A stretch of DNA of 60,000 nucleotides from Tubulanus polymorphus. Its lineage: Eukaryota > Nemertea > Palaeonemertea > Tubulaniformes > Tubulanidae. Within the stretch, counting starts at the first letter, position 1. Every line of letters starts with the position of its first letter. The stretch spans positions 18,700,153 through 18,760,152 of the forward strand of contig NC_134028.1 in the NCBI RefSeq assembly GCF_964204645.1, in the 5' to 3' direction. The notes beneath the pieces were generated by a model that did not search any database, was not told the DNA's origin, and saw only the letters and a program-made list of their open reading frames with translations. Both the position numbers and the translations under genes were made by a program. Positions 45,901-52,741 of this stretch are shown piece by piece.

Positions 45901-48900
45901 TCGTACCTATGCATATTTTGTAACCACAATCAATTGGAAAGTTGTAGCTCATGACATCATCTATGATTGTTGCGAGTTTTAAGGAGTCTTAAGTAATAAG
46001 TTTTTCTATATGGTCACCAGGGGGCGTTGAATAGTAGAATAACTTAGTATTTCCTTATTATATTGGTACCTAGGCATATTTTGTTACCATGATCTATTGC
46101 AAAGTTGTAGTTCATGACATGTTCTATGACTGTGGTGAGTTTCGAGGTCATTGGGTTTTGAATATGGTCACCAGGGGGCGTTGAATAGCAGAATGACTTA
46201 GTATTTCCATATTAAATTGGTAACGAGGCATATTTTGTTATCACAATCAATTACAAAATCGTAGCTGTTGACATGTTCTATGATTGTGGTGAGTTTCAAG
46301 GTCATTGGTTTTTGTAAATGGTCACCAGGGGGTGTTGAATGTTGAAATTGTTAGATTGTTGAGCATTTTAAACCACTTCCCAAGTGGGCATGGTGTCCCT
46401 GGACCCCTAGTTGAAAATGTTTTCAATAAAGTTTGAATATGTAAAACAACCATTTTTCGTCTTCTCCGTGAAGTTTTTGCTGTGGCTGTTATTCATCTGC
46501 TTTTAAGAGGTATTCACTGATATGCAGTTTGAAACTGGAGTGGTTGGTTAGAGCATCAAACATAAACCTCAAAGGAATTACAAGCGAAAAGTTTTAGCTC
46601 ATGTGGATCTTATAATAAGAGAAAATAAGCCCAGAAAACAAGCATATTTTAGAATTAAGTCAGTATTGAATTCTAAATTTCATTTCAGCACAAGTGGTGA
46701 CATATATATTTGTTATACATGTAAATGTAATTAATACGTTTAAAAACATTGATCCAGCCTGCCCAGTGAGGTGTGACCTGTTCCTTTTCCCAAATTGGAA
46801 CTTCGGATTATCTCGACGAAGTCTCAAGGTCCATGGACTTCTTGTTATTATAATCATTATTATAATTTTTATTATAGTTAATATAAAAGAACCGCACTTT
46901 AGATGGCAGCACATTATAAAAAACTTTTGGCTTCATAATTTGTTTACAAACCATATGAGAACCGCCAACCTATGCGTTGCCCTGTGCGTTTTGCCTGTCA
47001 GAGATATCGTTCCAGAGATATAGAAAATTGTATTTCTCATTGTCATATTCTCTTTATGATATTTTACACTTCAATAAGATCGCCGATTTCTTCTTAATGC
47101 TAAGGTTTGGTTGCACGATGCTGGACTCATATATTTCATCCTGAAAAATGACCACACTGTGTTTGCAATCAGGTTTCAATCGAACAACTTAACGTCAAAA
47201 TGTTCTTCAGTGCAATCATTGAGTTTGCCTTTTCACTTTGTCGAAGTTATACTTTTCAAAACTTATGTCCAAGGTCTATTATAATCCTGTTTCCCTTTTC
47301 CAATAAGGATATTGGGTGAACCAAGGGGAACAGGATTTTCAGTTGATTTCAAATTCCCAAATGGATTCTGACATTTTATGCCAATGCATAAGGCAATGGG
47401 TTGTAAACCTTATGCAACTCCACTTTCATATCCAGAAGAAACAAATTCGACAAGTTCTTCCAAACACATAACGTACATATAGCTATTTTCTTGAATTTCT
47501 TATTGCAGGTTTCTTGTCCAGATGAGGAGATTTTACTATCGCCTAGAGATGATACAGCCGTGTTTGATGATGGCACAACTTCTCAAAAAGAATTCAAAGA
47601 TAATCCAGAGTGAGTTAAAATTTAAAATCCTCTAAGTAGAAGATCTTCCAGCTGAAGAATATTACTGATACCTTGTTTCTCCTAATCGGCCGTATGGTTC
47701 TGTAGAATGCAATGAGATTTTTGATAAGTTCATTTCTAAAGCTGGTGGGTCTGTTGTGGTGAAATTTAAGTTATGAACAAGGTAGATAGGCGGCTGGCCG
47801 GGTCAACTTTTTAAGCTTAGCAGAAAAGAAAAACCAGGTACCAATATTTTCAGCCTTATCATTGCCTTAGTATTCGTCGGGTAGGACCAGTAACATCAAT
47901 GGTTACGTCATGCCCTTCTCATATGTTAAGCCATTTCCATGCGCACATACTTTATGACGATGCTTCATAGTTTTGGAAAAAATTTCCAATGGTTGTAATT
48001 TTAAGAGATTTTAACTTACAGTTTTCGTAATAAATAATTGTTAAAACTGTCATGGGCCACAAATTAGTATTACCCAGTCCATTGTTGTCGCAACCAAGGA
48101 GTTGAATATTGAAATATACTGAATATTTGTAGTGTTTGACATGTTATACCATATTTCAGGGTCATTGTTTTTTGTATGTTTACCAGGGGGCATTGACTAA
48201 TGAAATTGTCAGATTGTAAAGGATTTTACAACCACTTCCCAAGGGGCATGGCATCTCAAAACCCCCCATTTTAAATTGACCTCAATGCAATAATTATATT
48301 TGTTGTGATCACCTTTTGCATATTACTATACTTAATTACAATCATAGATAGATACTGTACATGTACCATTAAGTTATTGTCTTTTCAGTACAATATTGTT
48401 CCGGAAAGCAAATAAAGTCGGATTCTTTGTGAAAGTTACCCCGCAGAAAGCTTTGGGAGATATCAAGGTATACTTAACTTCAATTTTAAAAGCTTGTATG
48501 ATTTTATTTAGAATAGTGGAGGTTTTCGAGTTTCTCATTCAGCACAGCTTCACGGCTTGTAATAAATAAACATTATTGAGCCAATAAAAGCATCTTTAAA
48601 AAACCGTAATTATAAACATTCAAGTAGTTGAAATACCAATCTTATGTTGATTAAGCATAACTAGTCACCTGAGACTAAAAGATATATGAAGATATATGAT
48701 ATTACAGAGAAATTTTCTTCACTTTTACTTATCTATTTACGTGTCTATTTTCAGATATCATTTATGATCAGATACAACCATCACAATATGGTAAATCCCA
48801 TACCTGCAAAAGATGCTGAAGTACCCATTGAACCAGTGGTTACATGGATGGAACATCCAGTCTATATTAACCTTGGCCCATTGTCTACGAGTCCGATTTC

Positions 48901-48904
48901 ATAG
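22451..48904 (+). CDS. DCTN4: Dynactin subunit 4 (p62), 13 exons, 5' end not found
   Basis: DCTN4 is a subunit of the dynactin pointed-end complex, with Arp11, p25 and p27, which helps dynein carry cargo. Exons: 22451-22521, 25324-25502, 27162-27205, 27330-27431, 34288-34352, 36253-36365, 36864-36973, 37055-37128, 39199-39253, 42300-42398, 47509-47609, 48389-48467 and 48755-48904. All have AG acceptors and GT donors. Phases match at every junction and no stop interrupts the 413 codons. The N-terminal part has the Cys pairs [14 protein letters not shown] and the [11 protein letters not shown] motif. The middle has [18 protein letters not shown] and the C-terminal part [16 protein letters not shown], both very like animal p62. 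Known family length is about 460 residues, so about 45 N-terminal residues with the first zinc-binding Cys pairs are missing. Introns are filled with transposons. Confidence 0.93.
23222..23274 (-). repeat. tRNA-SINE head fragment
   Basis: On the minus strand it has a box B-like GGTTCCAATCC and GCCATCAG, the same wording as the SINE at 23703. Only the head remains. Confidence 0.55.
23703..23982 (+). mobile_element. tRNA-derived SINE with TTA tail
   Basis: Box A is around TGGCTGAGTGAAGCG (23720) and box B GGTTCGAATCC is at 23744-23754. The head is GCAGGG...CCCTGCC. It ends in a TTATTATTATTATA-type tail at about 23960-23982. It lies in a DCTN4 intron, with a related inverted head at 24039-24105. 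Confidence 0.75.
24039..24105 (-). repeat. tRNA-SINE head, inverted copy
   Basis: On the minus strand: TGGCCTAGTGAAGCGATACC and box B GGCTCGAATCC. It faces the SINE at 23703-23982, so transcripts of the two could pair over about 60 bases. Confidence 0.6.
24200..24875 (-). mobile_element. Penelope-like element, 3' remnant
   Basis: On the minus strand the frame at 24628-24852 codes for the C-terminal GIY-YIG endonuclease end of Penelope-like elements: [16 protein letters not shown], then [11 protein letters not shown] and NVVNLNNG, with the usual His, Glu and Asn. It is followed by a 3' part containing GATATAGTCGAAACGTTGAA, a phrase common in these elements. The reverse transcriptase is absent, consistent with the 5' truncation normal for the group. 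Confidence 0.75.
24331..24358. repeat. AT microsatellite
   Basis: About 12 AT units inside the Penelope-like 3' region. Confidence 0.9.
25324..25502 (+). CDS. DCTN4: DCTN4 exon, Cys-rich
   Basis: It codes for [20 protein letters not shown] and, after a Pro/Asn-rich link, [18 protein letters not shown]. These are zinc-binding Cys pairs of the p62 N-terminal domain. Confidence 0.93.
26160..26450 (+). repeat. Fragment of the element found at 37786-39181
   Basis: One diverged internal unit (GATGGGTTATCCTAGAGACC, then TAACTGATAAGATTTCGAGT) is followed by the shared terminus: ACACTCGGGTGTATTTTACA, GGCGTTTCACCT and GTCGTCTTCAGCGACATTCT. It lies in a DCTN4 intron. Confidence 0.75.
27162..27205 (+). 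CDS. DCTN4: DCTN4 exon, 44 bp
   Basis: It codes for [15 protein letters not shown], bordered by TTTTATAG and GTGAGT. Confidence 0.9.
27330..27431 (+). CDS. DCTN4: DCTN4 exon, basic helix
   Basis: It codes for [20 protein letters not shown] and then an Arg-rich stretch ([14 protein letters not shown]), a predicted helix. The next intron is 6.9 kb and holds the copia element. Confidence 0.92.
28781..29409 (-). repeat. Copia 3' LTR (tentative outer end)
   Basis: The inner start at 29409 is supported by the repeated TGTTAACCGTG. The outer end is placed at 28781 only because of the CTAGG flank, so its length (about 630 bp) is uncertain. Confidence 0.5.
29509..30095 (-). pseudogene. Copia RNase H
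   Basis: Two frames: 29826-30095 ([37 protein letters not shown]) and 29509-29859 ([51 protein letters not shown], then [13 protein letters not shown]). The catalytic D-E-D residues are present. One frameshift lies at about 29860. Confidence 0.9.
30079..31020 (-). pseudogene. Copia reverse transcriptase
   Basis: The RT can be read from a [16 protein letters not shown] block near 31010, through an in-frame TAA at about 30880 just before [19 protein letters not shown]. The open part at 30079-30735 follows ([20 protein letters not shown], then [15 protein letters not shown] with the catalytic DD intact, then [10 protein letters not shown]). A frameshift near 30100 separates it from RNase H. Confidence 0.85.
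31253..31516 (-). pseudogene. Copia integrase C-terminal part
   Basis: [20 protein letters not shown] and [20 protein letters not shown] are the standard C-terminal block of copia integrases. It lies in a different frame from 31654-32496, and the DDE Glu region between them is broken by a frameshift. Confidence 0.85.
31654..32496 (-). pseudogene. Copia protease and integrase N-terminal part
   Basis: The open frame begins within the LTR-start joint. The protease active site reads [12 protein letters not shown] (D-C-G-A). The GAG-pre-integrase zinc motif follows: [18 protein letters not shown] and [15 protein letters not shown] (H-H-C-C). The integrase core then decays at its first catalytic region, where [14 protein letters not shown] carries the second Asp. 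Confidence 0.85.
33299..33715 (+). repeat. Family A fragment, 3' half
   Basis: From GCACTACAGAAAATACCATT through AATCAATAAGACCAAGGGAA to GACAGGCTGGTCATAGTG. It matches the 3' half of the copy at 7810-8676 and lies in a DCTN4 intron. Confidence 0.75.
34288..34352 (+). CDS. DCTN4: DCTN4 exon starting DKYGL
   Basis: It codes for [25 protein letters not shown] is conserved in animal p62. The following intron holds the DIRS-like element. Confidence 0.9.
34556..35905 (+). mobile_element. DIRS-like element with inverted ends, internally deleted
   Basis: The left end (34556-34677) and right end (35741-35868) are inverted copies of about 120 bp, sharing CATTTTTTGGAATACCC and GGTGGCGCC. The outer 60 bp of the right end (35844-35905) is also complementary to an internal block at 35637-35697 (AATTTTCCGGAGTAAAATTT). 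That matches the internal complementary region of DIRS retrotransposons. Between them is a split gag-like frame. No RT or tyrosine recombinase is present, so it would be a non-autonomous deletion product. A foldback element is the alternative. Confidence 0.55.
35142..35589 (+). pseudogene. Gag-like frame inside the DIRS-like element
   Basis: ATG at 35142 opens [20 protein letters not shown], a Ser/Pro/Lys-rich, presumably disordered protein. A frameshift at the C run (about 35340-35349) moves the frame to the one open at 35368-35589, which ends TAG. No domain is recognised. Its position next to the left inverted repeat fits a DIRS gag. Confidence 0.45.
36253..36365 (+). CDS. DCTN4: DCTN4 exon starting LKESED
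   Basis: It codes for [14 protein letters not shown] and [16 protein letters not shown], matching the weakly conserved acidic part before the Cys-rich centre. Confidence 0.88.
36864..36973 (+). CDS. DCTN4: DCTN4 exon with [13 protein letters not shown]
   Basis: It codes for [16 protein letters not shown] and [17 protein letters not shown], the best conserved block of the protein. Confidence 0.95.
37055..37128 (+). CDS. DCTN4: DCTN4 exon with [10 protein letters not shown]
   Basis: It codes for [20 protein letters not shown]. With the previous exon it completes an R-C-R-x-C-E-H-N motif. A family B body fragment begins about 12 bases after its donor. Confidence 0.93.
37140..37310 (+). repeat. 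Family B body fragment next to a splice donor
   Basis: CCTTGATCTTTCATATATTA, GGGCCCATCAGCATAAGAAA and the GATGACCATCCTGTGACATT phrase match the family B body. It starts about 12 bases after the donor of exon 37055-37128. Confidence 0.7.
37786..39181 (+). mobile_element. Family B-related element (type C) with two tandem arrays
   Basis: The left end is a family B-type hairpin (GCGCACTTGGGACT, then AGTCCCAGCGGGC). The interior has two copies of a 145-bp unit (GAGGCCGCAATTGTTGACC at 38024 and 38169) and three copies of a 144-bp unit (ATTTCCGGGCTCT at about 38711, 38860 and 38998). The right end is GTCGTCTTCAGCGACATTCTAGTT (read as two parts: GTCGTCTTCAGCGAC, ATTCTAGTT), shared with 26160-26450. 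It codes for nothing. It abuts the acceptor of DCTN4 exon 39199. Confidence 0.7.
39199..39253 (+). CDS. DCTN4: DCTN4 exon, 55 bp
   Basis: It codes for [18 protein letters not shown]. The end of a transposon lies at 39181, only 17 bases before this exon. Confidence 0.92.
39372..40369 (+). mobile_element. hAT-like element, 998 bp, 6-bp target duplication
   Basis: The ends are CAGAGATGCTAG and its exact inverse CTAGCATCTCTG. The flanks are the direct repeat TGTAAG (39366-39371 and 40370-40375). Subterminal parts carry CCGGAATTCTGG and CCGGAATTTTGG. It holds the N-terminal part of a BED-finger transposase and lacks the catalytic and dimerisation parts. A 117-bp internal block with a long palindrome is duplicated. 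Confidence 0.88.
39721..39955. repeat. 117-bp tandem duplication with a long palindrome
   Basis: The block TAAGATGATATTTAATAAAT... occurs at 39721 and 39838, each ending at GGGATGGTCTGCAAA. It contains a near-perfect palindrome of about 37 bases (arms TAATTAAGATGATATTTA). The related copy at 44760 has the palindrome once, so the duplication is private to this copy. Confidence 0.8.
39944..40423 (+). pseudogene. BED zinc-finger transposase fragment, start codon lost
   Basis: The frame matches the copy at 44878 but has TTG where that one has ATG. The finger reads CVVC, 16 residues, H, 5 residues, H (within [15 protein letters not shown] and [13 protein letters not shown]), the BED pattern of hAT transposases. 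The part before it is [20 protein letters not shown]. After the finger the frame runs into the right terminus and out of the element, so no catalytic domain exists. Confidence 0.75.
40716..40867. repeat. Minisatellite of about 20 bp
   Basis: About seven degenerate units of the type CGAATTTCAACTTATTAAGT. Some units together form the palindrome GTCGAAATTCGAC. It lies 60 bases left of the MITE at 40931. Confidence 0.75.
40931..41543. mobile_element. MITE, 613 bp, flanked by TA
   Basis: The terminal inverted repeats are AGGCCACACAAAGAAATACC and its near inverse (AGGCCACGCAAAGAAATACT from the other side). The match continues through CTAGTTTCT. TA lies directly outside both ends (40929-40930 and 41544-41545). 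A TA duplication suggests a Tc1/mariner-type mobiliser. No coding capacity is seen. Confidence 0.75.
42055..42245 (+). repeat. Family B central unit and end fragment
   Basis: It matches one central unit (TGTATGATTGTGGTGAGTTT, GGAGGGCGTTGAATATTG) and the ACTTCCCAAG...GTGGGCAT end. It lies just upstream of DCTN4 exon 42300. Confidence 0.7.
42300..42398 (+). CDS. DCTN4: DCTN4 exon with [11 protein letters not shown]
   Basis: It codes for [20 protein letters not shown] and [13 protein letters not shown], the start of the C-terminal beta-rich region. A family B fragment ends about 55 bases upstream. Confidence 0.92.
42891..42958. repeat. ATT microsatellite
   Basis: About 22 consecutive ATT/TTA units in a DCTN4 intron. 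Confidence 0.95.
44412..45274 (+). mobile_element. hAT-like element, 863 bp, 6-bp target duplication
   Basis: It has the same CAGAGATGCTAG...CTAGCATCTCTG ends as 39372-40369. The flanks are TACGCA on both sides (44406-44411 and 45275-45280). The target is family B sequence whose empty form (GGTTTATACATGTGTCTACC) is seen at other copies. It retains the BED-finger frame. Confidence 0.9.
44878..45141 (+). CDS. BED zinc-finger transposase fragment, 87 codons
   Basis: ATG at 44878-44880, then [16 protein letters not shown], the [20 protein letters not shown] part and the BED-type finger (CVVC, then HPDSARH). The stop TGA at 45139-45141 follows QRG after a small deletion relative to the sister copy. 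If expressed it would bind DNA without transposase activity. Confidence 0.7.
   Translation: MSPHGKIVSRESADVKAIDSGIKNKFNWHWLECKDSNGDYLSNYIRKLDLAGVAYCVVCKDQVKYGSGGKKDILRHPDSARHKQRGM
46416..47508. other. Intron remainder
   Basis: No exon or complete element is recognised. The end of an unidentified repeat (TCAAGGTCCATGGACTTCTT, then GTTATTATAAT) lies near 46826-46860, similar in form to the GGGCCTCTTGTTAT end at 16089. Confidence 0.4.
47509..47609 (+). CDS. DCTN4: DCTN4 exon, acidic linker
   Basis: It codes for [15 protein letters not shown] and [11 protein letters not shown]. It is poorly conserved in sequence but is in phase between two conserved exons. Confidence 0.85.
48150..48275 (+). repeat. 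Family B end fragment
   Basis: TACCAGGGGGCATTGACTAA, ACCACTTCCCAAGGGGCATG and the CCCCCCATTTT end match the distal terminus of family B, diverged. Confidence 0.65.
48389..48467 (+). CDS. DCTN4: DCTN4 exon with FRKANKVG
   Basis: It codes for [20 protein letters not shown], a very conserved block of p62. A family B end fragment lies about 115 bases upstream. Confidence 0.94.
48755..48904 (+). CDS. DCTN4: DCTN4 last exon
   Basis: It codes for [29 protein letters not shown] and the stop TAG at 48902-48904. The phase fits the donor at 48468. AATAAA words near 49588 could be a polyadenylation signal, which would give a 3' UTR of about 700 bases. This is a guess. Confidence 0.93.
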   Translation: MSFMIRYNHHNMVNPIPAKDAEVPIEPVVTWMEHPVYINLGPLSTSPIS

Positions 48905-49779
48905 ATATTTCTTTTCACTTTGACGTACCGGTAGTAAGCATTTGCTTGTGATCAATCAAATTGACTGTTTACACTCGTGTGTTCATACAAGGTTGTATGG
49001 TTTACATGCTTAAACTTGCTGTCTAGCAAAATGTGTTGCGTGTTGAGAAAAAAATTTGCTAGGCTCCCAAAGGCTGGGTACCCCTTAATAATTTCTAAAT
49101 ATTGTTTCGTCGCATGAATGTTCATAGTCTAGATCTTACATATGTGTATAGGGGATCCTATTCAGATTTTATGCAAGAGCAATAGTAGATTGTAGTATGA
49201 AAGGAGTTCTTGTAAGTTCATGGAGCCTTTTAGCTGGAAAGATCTAGTACACACCAGACTTGATTTGAGTGATATGGAAATGAGACATTAAGGGCGTAAT
49301 GAGGATAAGGATTACACTTGAGGCAAGTTAGAATCCACAATGTGCAACTGCACATGAATAGGTTCAATTAGAATCTATGGATAATTTTGCTATGCTTATT
49401 GTGATATAATGTTGTTGAGCCTGGCCTAAAGCAGTAAAGAACAGTAAAAACAGATTGTCCAGACTTTGCCCATTAAATAGTTATTATATGAGGGGGTGGG
49501 TACATGTATACTATTACGGTATTTGTCAATTCTTTTGGTGCTCATATTTTTCCTCTTTGAAGATTTACTGTTGAAAAGTTGCTGCTTCAATAAATCAATA
49601 AAACATGGTGTCAGTAGATCAGGAGTTATCTTTTGCCTGTGAATCATTTGCATTGTCCATAGATATGAAAAACCTAGCCTAGTTGTCGCTCTCGCAGCAT
49701 ATCAATAGAAGTCCTTTCCAAAAAATTCCCAAATTTTGGAAGCTTAGGTCTGGAACTTATTCACTGCATCAGTTGTTTA

Positions 49780-50516
49780 TAGACGTTCACACGACGAAAT
49801 TTAGACCGGTCTAAATTTGGTCCGAACCAATTTAGACCGGACCAAGCGTTCACACGGGCAAAAATACCGTTCCAAATTAGTTAGTTAGACCGGTCTAATT
49901 TGGCACGGTCTAAAAGGGCGAACCAGGTCCGGACCAAATTTTGGACCGGTCTAAATATGTGTGTGTGGACAGAAACTGGTACCAGGTCTAAATCGTAATT
50001 CTGAATCTCTGCGGTATAGATGTCGCGACCTCTGCGGCAGAGTGTGAGTCCAGTTTATTAAGTTTTAAATACTTTTATTACCGTTTATATAATTATTCTT
50101 AAGAACTGTTTTTCCTCCCTATACTATGGAAATGTTTGGAGCGTAATTCGTATTCGTATATCCCGATCATCATCCGTCTTACGGCCGTGCTTTGAATCGT
50201 GTTTAAACGACACTTAGAGTTTCAGCGTGATAGAATAAAATGGAATTCGCAAAAATGTCTGAACCTGACAAGAGGATCGAATTGGTCAAATGAAGAATGT
50301 CTTGCTATACTTCGAATCTGGAAGCAAGACTTCACCCAGACGCAATTGATTATTTAGCAGATGGTGACATCTTGTGGGCCCGGTGACCAGCGATTTTATC
50401 ACCGCGTTTCAAAACGCCGTGTGAACGCTCACCAAAATTTGGTCCACTCTAAATTTGGACCGGACCAGGTACGGACCCATTTAGACCGGTCTAACTAGAT
50501 GTCGTGTGAACGCGGC
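49780..50516. mobile_element. PIF/Harbinger-type element, 737 bp
   Basis: The long imperfect terminal inverted repeats share CGTTCACACGAC, TAGACCGGTCTAAAT and further GGTCCGGACC-type words, with GCGTTCACACGG more internally. TTA lies directly outside each end (49777-49779 and 50517-50519), the target duplication of PIF/Harbinger. A Myb/SANT-like remnant inside supports the assignment. The DDE transposase is missing. Confidence 0.8.
50240..50357 (+). pseudogene. Myb/SANT-like domain remnant
   Basis: A start (MEFAKMSEPDKR) is followed after a one-base shift by SNWSNEECLAILRIWKQDF, the first helix and spaced Trp residues of a Myb/SANT domain. It ends at TAG after TQTQLII. PIF/Harbinger elements normally code for such a Myb-like DNA-binding protein beside the transposase. 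Confidence 0.65.
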
Positions 50517-50559
50517 TTATGATGAACACTTCATGAAAAGACTTCTTAGATACATCATA

Positions 50560-51071
50560 GTTTCTTTGAAAATTCAACATCTTTCGCAATGTTTTACACA
50601 TCTTTTACACACTTTTATATTTATTGCAATTTAATTGATAATACAAAAACTTTTATAACTGAAAAAGTTACAATTTGTAATTCTAGTATTCTGAATATTT
50701 TACCATTAAAAATGTAAAACCAATTGGAACACAGATAAGTTATAATTCATGAGAATGTGATTTTAAACCTTGTATTCAACAATTTGATAATTCTAAATTA
50801 GAAATAAGAAATCATGATGGATATTTAATTGATTTAAATAATTTCCCTGTAATTCATGAATTAATTATAAGATGTAATGAGTAATTTTTTTGTAATATAA
50901 ATATGAATATAAGTGTTGGACCGAGTATATGTTTTGGATTTGATTTTAAACATGAGAAAGAAATGAAACTCATATTAAAAATACTACATTTGATTATGAA
51001 TCAATAATAAATAAAGAAACTTATAATGTAGAAAAAATTTGATTTAATTAGAAATTCTTTGAATAATAATA
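50560..51071 (+). other. Very AT-rich stretch with decayed coding look
   Basis: Pieces such as FDNSKLEIRNHDGYLIDLNN and FPVIHELIIRCNE can be read on + with AT-rich codons and occasional stops. Similar low-GC codon use reappears at 51958-52060 (ELDEYFIIDDIKTIITEICE) after the family A insertion. I do not recognise the protein. Confidence 0.35.
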
Positions 51072-51958
51072 CTATACAAATGGAGCGAATTTAAATGACA
51101 TGGTTTCCAGAGTAAAGGTTCTTTGTACAACTGAGCATATATTCATGCAAATCATTCATTAGAGCATTATCCATTCTCCAACCCCTTTGAAGTTGAATTT
51201 TGAAAGAGGGCCTAAAATTTATATTTTTTCCTAGTTTATATTTATAGCTTTTTCCGCGAAAGTCTGATCGCAAAAATATCTGTATTAAAAAGCCAATCAG
51301 AAAGCAAAGACTCCTATATGATTGGCTTAGCCGCAGAGATCAGTAGGTGTTCACGTGAACCCGGGGTTTTGTCTACCGTTTTACTTCCGGGTTTTATTTT
51401 AAGATCTAAATTTGCATTTCAATAACGATTTTTGTGAAATCTTTAGTTGATTTGGTTTTTTAGGAGGAATAATTTTATTTGCACTACAGAAAATATCATT
51501 GATAATTGTGCAAAGTCCGGGAAAAATAGCTTTTTCTCAAATCGGATGGATGACCTCGATATGCTAATCAGCAATGTGCTCAAATCGCAAATTCAATCAA
51601 ATTTTATTCTGCAAAAAGATCCAATTCAATTTTACTTTAATGAACAAGGTTAAATAAACAACAAACCCAATTCAATTTCGTTTTATGGAGCAAATTTCAG
51701 AAAATTCAATTCTATTCCGCATTCAAATCAATAAGACCAAGGGAAAAGATTTATCTAAGGTATTTGTTCCTGCCAGCTCCAGTCGCTGTCTGTGCTATTA
51801 ATGAAAGCACGATTGAATTGCGTAAATTATTAGCCTGGGATTGACTATAGTCTATCGAGCTGGGAGTGTATTTGGACAAATTTAACCCACAGAATGCATC
51901 ATATGCCATTTTATGAAAAGCTTACAGGCTGGCCATAGTGCTCCTTGGGGCTCTTGTT
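51072..51958 (+). repeat. Dispersed repeat family A, near full-length copy
   Basis: It is collinear with 7810-8676 from ACAAATGGAGCGAATTTAAA to GGGGCTCTTGTTA. It appears to be inserted into the AT-rich stretch that continues on both sides. Confidence 0.8.
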
Positions 51959-52104
51959 ATGAATTAGATGAATATTTTATTATTGATGATATCAAAACCA
52001 TTATAACTGAAATATGTGAAAATGAAACTAATAATATTATAAATGTTGAAATAATAATAACTAAATATAGCTGCAAAGCAGCGATAACGGGTTTTCTGCA
52101 CAGT

Positions 52105-52375
52105 CTTAGAATCCTGTTCAACGGTGGATTTCGACAAAGCATTTGATAAGGCTCAACATCGGCCATTACTAAAGAGGCTATTAGGAAACAGTATCAATGA
52201 TAGGTCGTTTAAATGGCTCAGCAGTTATCTCTGAACGGAAACTTGTAACCGAAATCAACGGAACGCCTCCTCTTGGAATGAGACGGTCTAACTAGTGGAG
52301 TCACGCAAGGTAGTATCCTAAGTCGTCTTCTGTTTAATGTCCTGACAAATGACATACACAGTAATCCAAAATATA
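52105..52375 (+). pseudogene. Non-LTR retrotransposon (LINE) RT fragment
   Basis: TVDFDKAFDKAQHRPLLKRL carries the conserved D-F-x-K-A-F-D motif of LINE reverse transcriptase. Then come FKWLSSYL, an in-frame stop and, after a shift, GVTQGSILSRLLFNVLTNDI (the GVPQGS...P-L-F...ND block). Both ends are lost. It borders the satellite. Confidence 0.75.
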
Positions 52376-52434
52376 CCAGACCGAGTAAATTTCCTAAACG
52401 ACCTTAACACACTGTTCGACCAAAAAACTTAATG

Positions 52435-52741
52435 TTCCGACAAAACCACGGGGACAAAACCAAAATTATGAATTGTCGCGGGTGACAAAACCAAAATATT
52501 GAATTGTCACGGGCGACAAAACAAAAATAATGAATTGTCGCGGGCGATAAAACCAAAATAATGAATTGTCGCGGGCGATAAAACCACAATAATAAATTGT
52601 CGCGGGCGTTAAAACCAAAATATTGAATTGTCGCGGCGATAAAACCAAAATAATGAATTGTCGCGGACGACAAAAACAAAATATTGAATTGTTGCGTGCG
52701 ACAAAACCAGAATAATGAATTGTCGCGGGAGACAAAGCCAA
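52435..52741. repeat. 31-bp satellite, first block
   Basis: About 10 monomers. Each has the dyad TTGTCGCGGGCGACAA or its T variant (GCGATAA), followed by AACCAAAATAATGAA. Monomers at this edge are the most diverged (CGGGGGAC, CGGGAGAC), as usual at satellite borders. Confidence 0.93.

Larger units (their letters stand above)
44275..46415 (+). mobile_element. Family B element, near full length, split by a hAT-like element
   Basis: The left hairpin (GCCCACTTGGGACT, AGTCCCAGTGGGC), CCGT run and first body part run to 44411. The hAT-like element 44412-45274 interrupts. The body resumes at 45275 and continues into four central units of about 155 bp (TTGTAGCTCAT or similar at about 45765, 45918, 46080 and 46230, each with CACCAGGGGG). 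The end is GGCATGGTGTCCCTGGACCC then CTAGTT. Apart from the insertion it has the same layout as the copies in the satellite. Confidence 0.85.
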
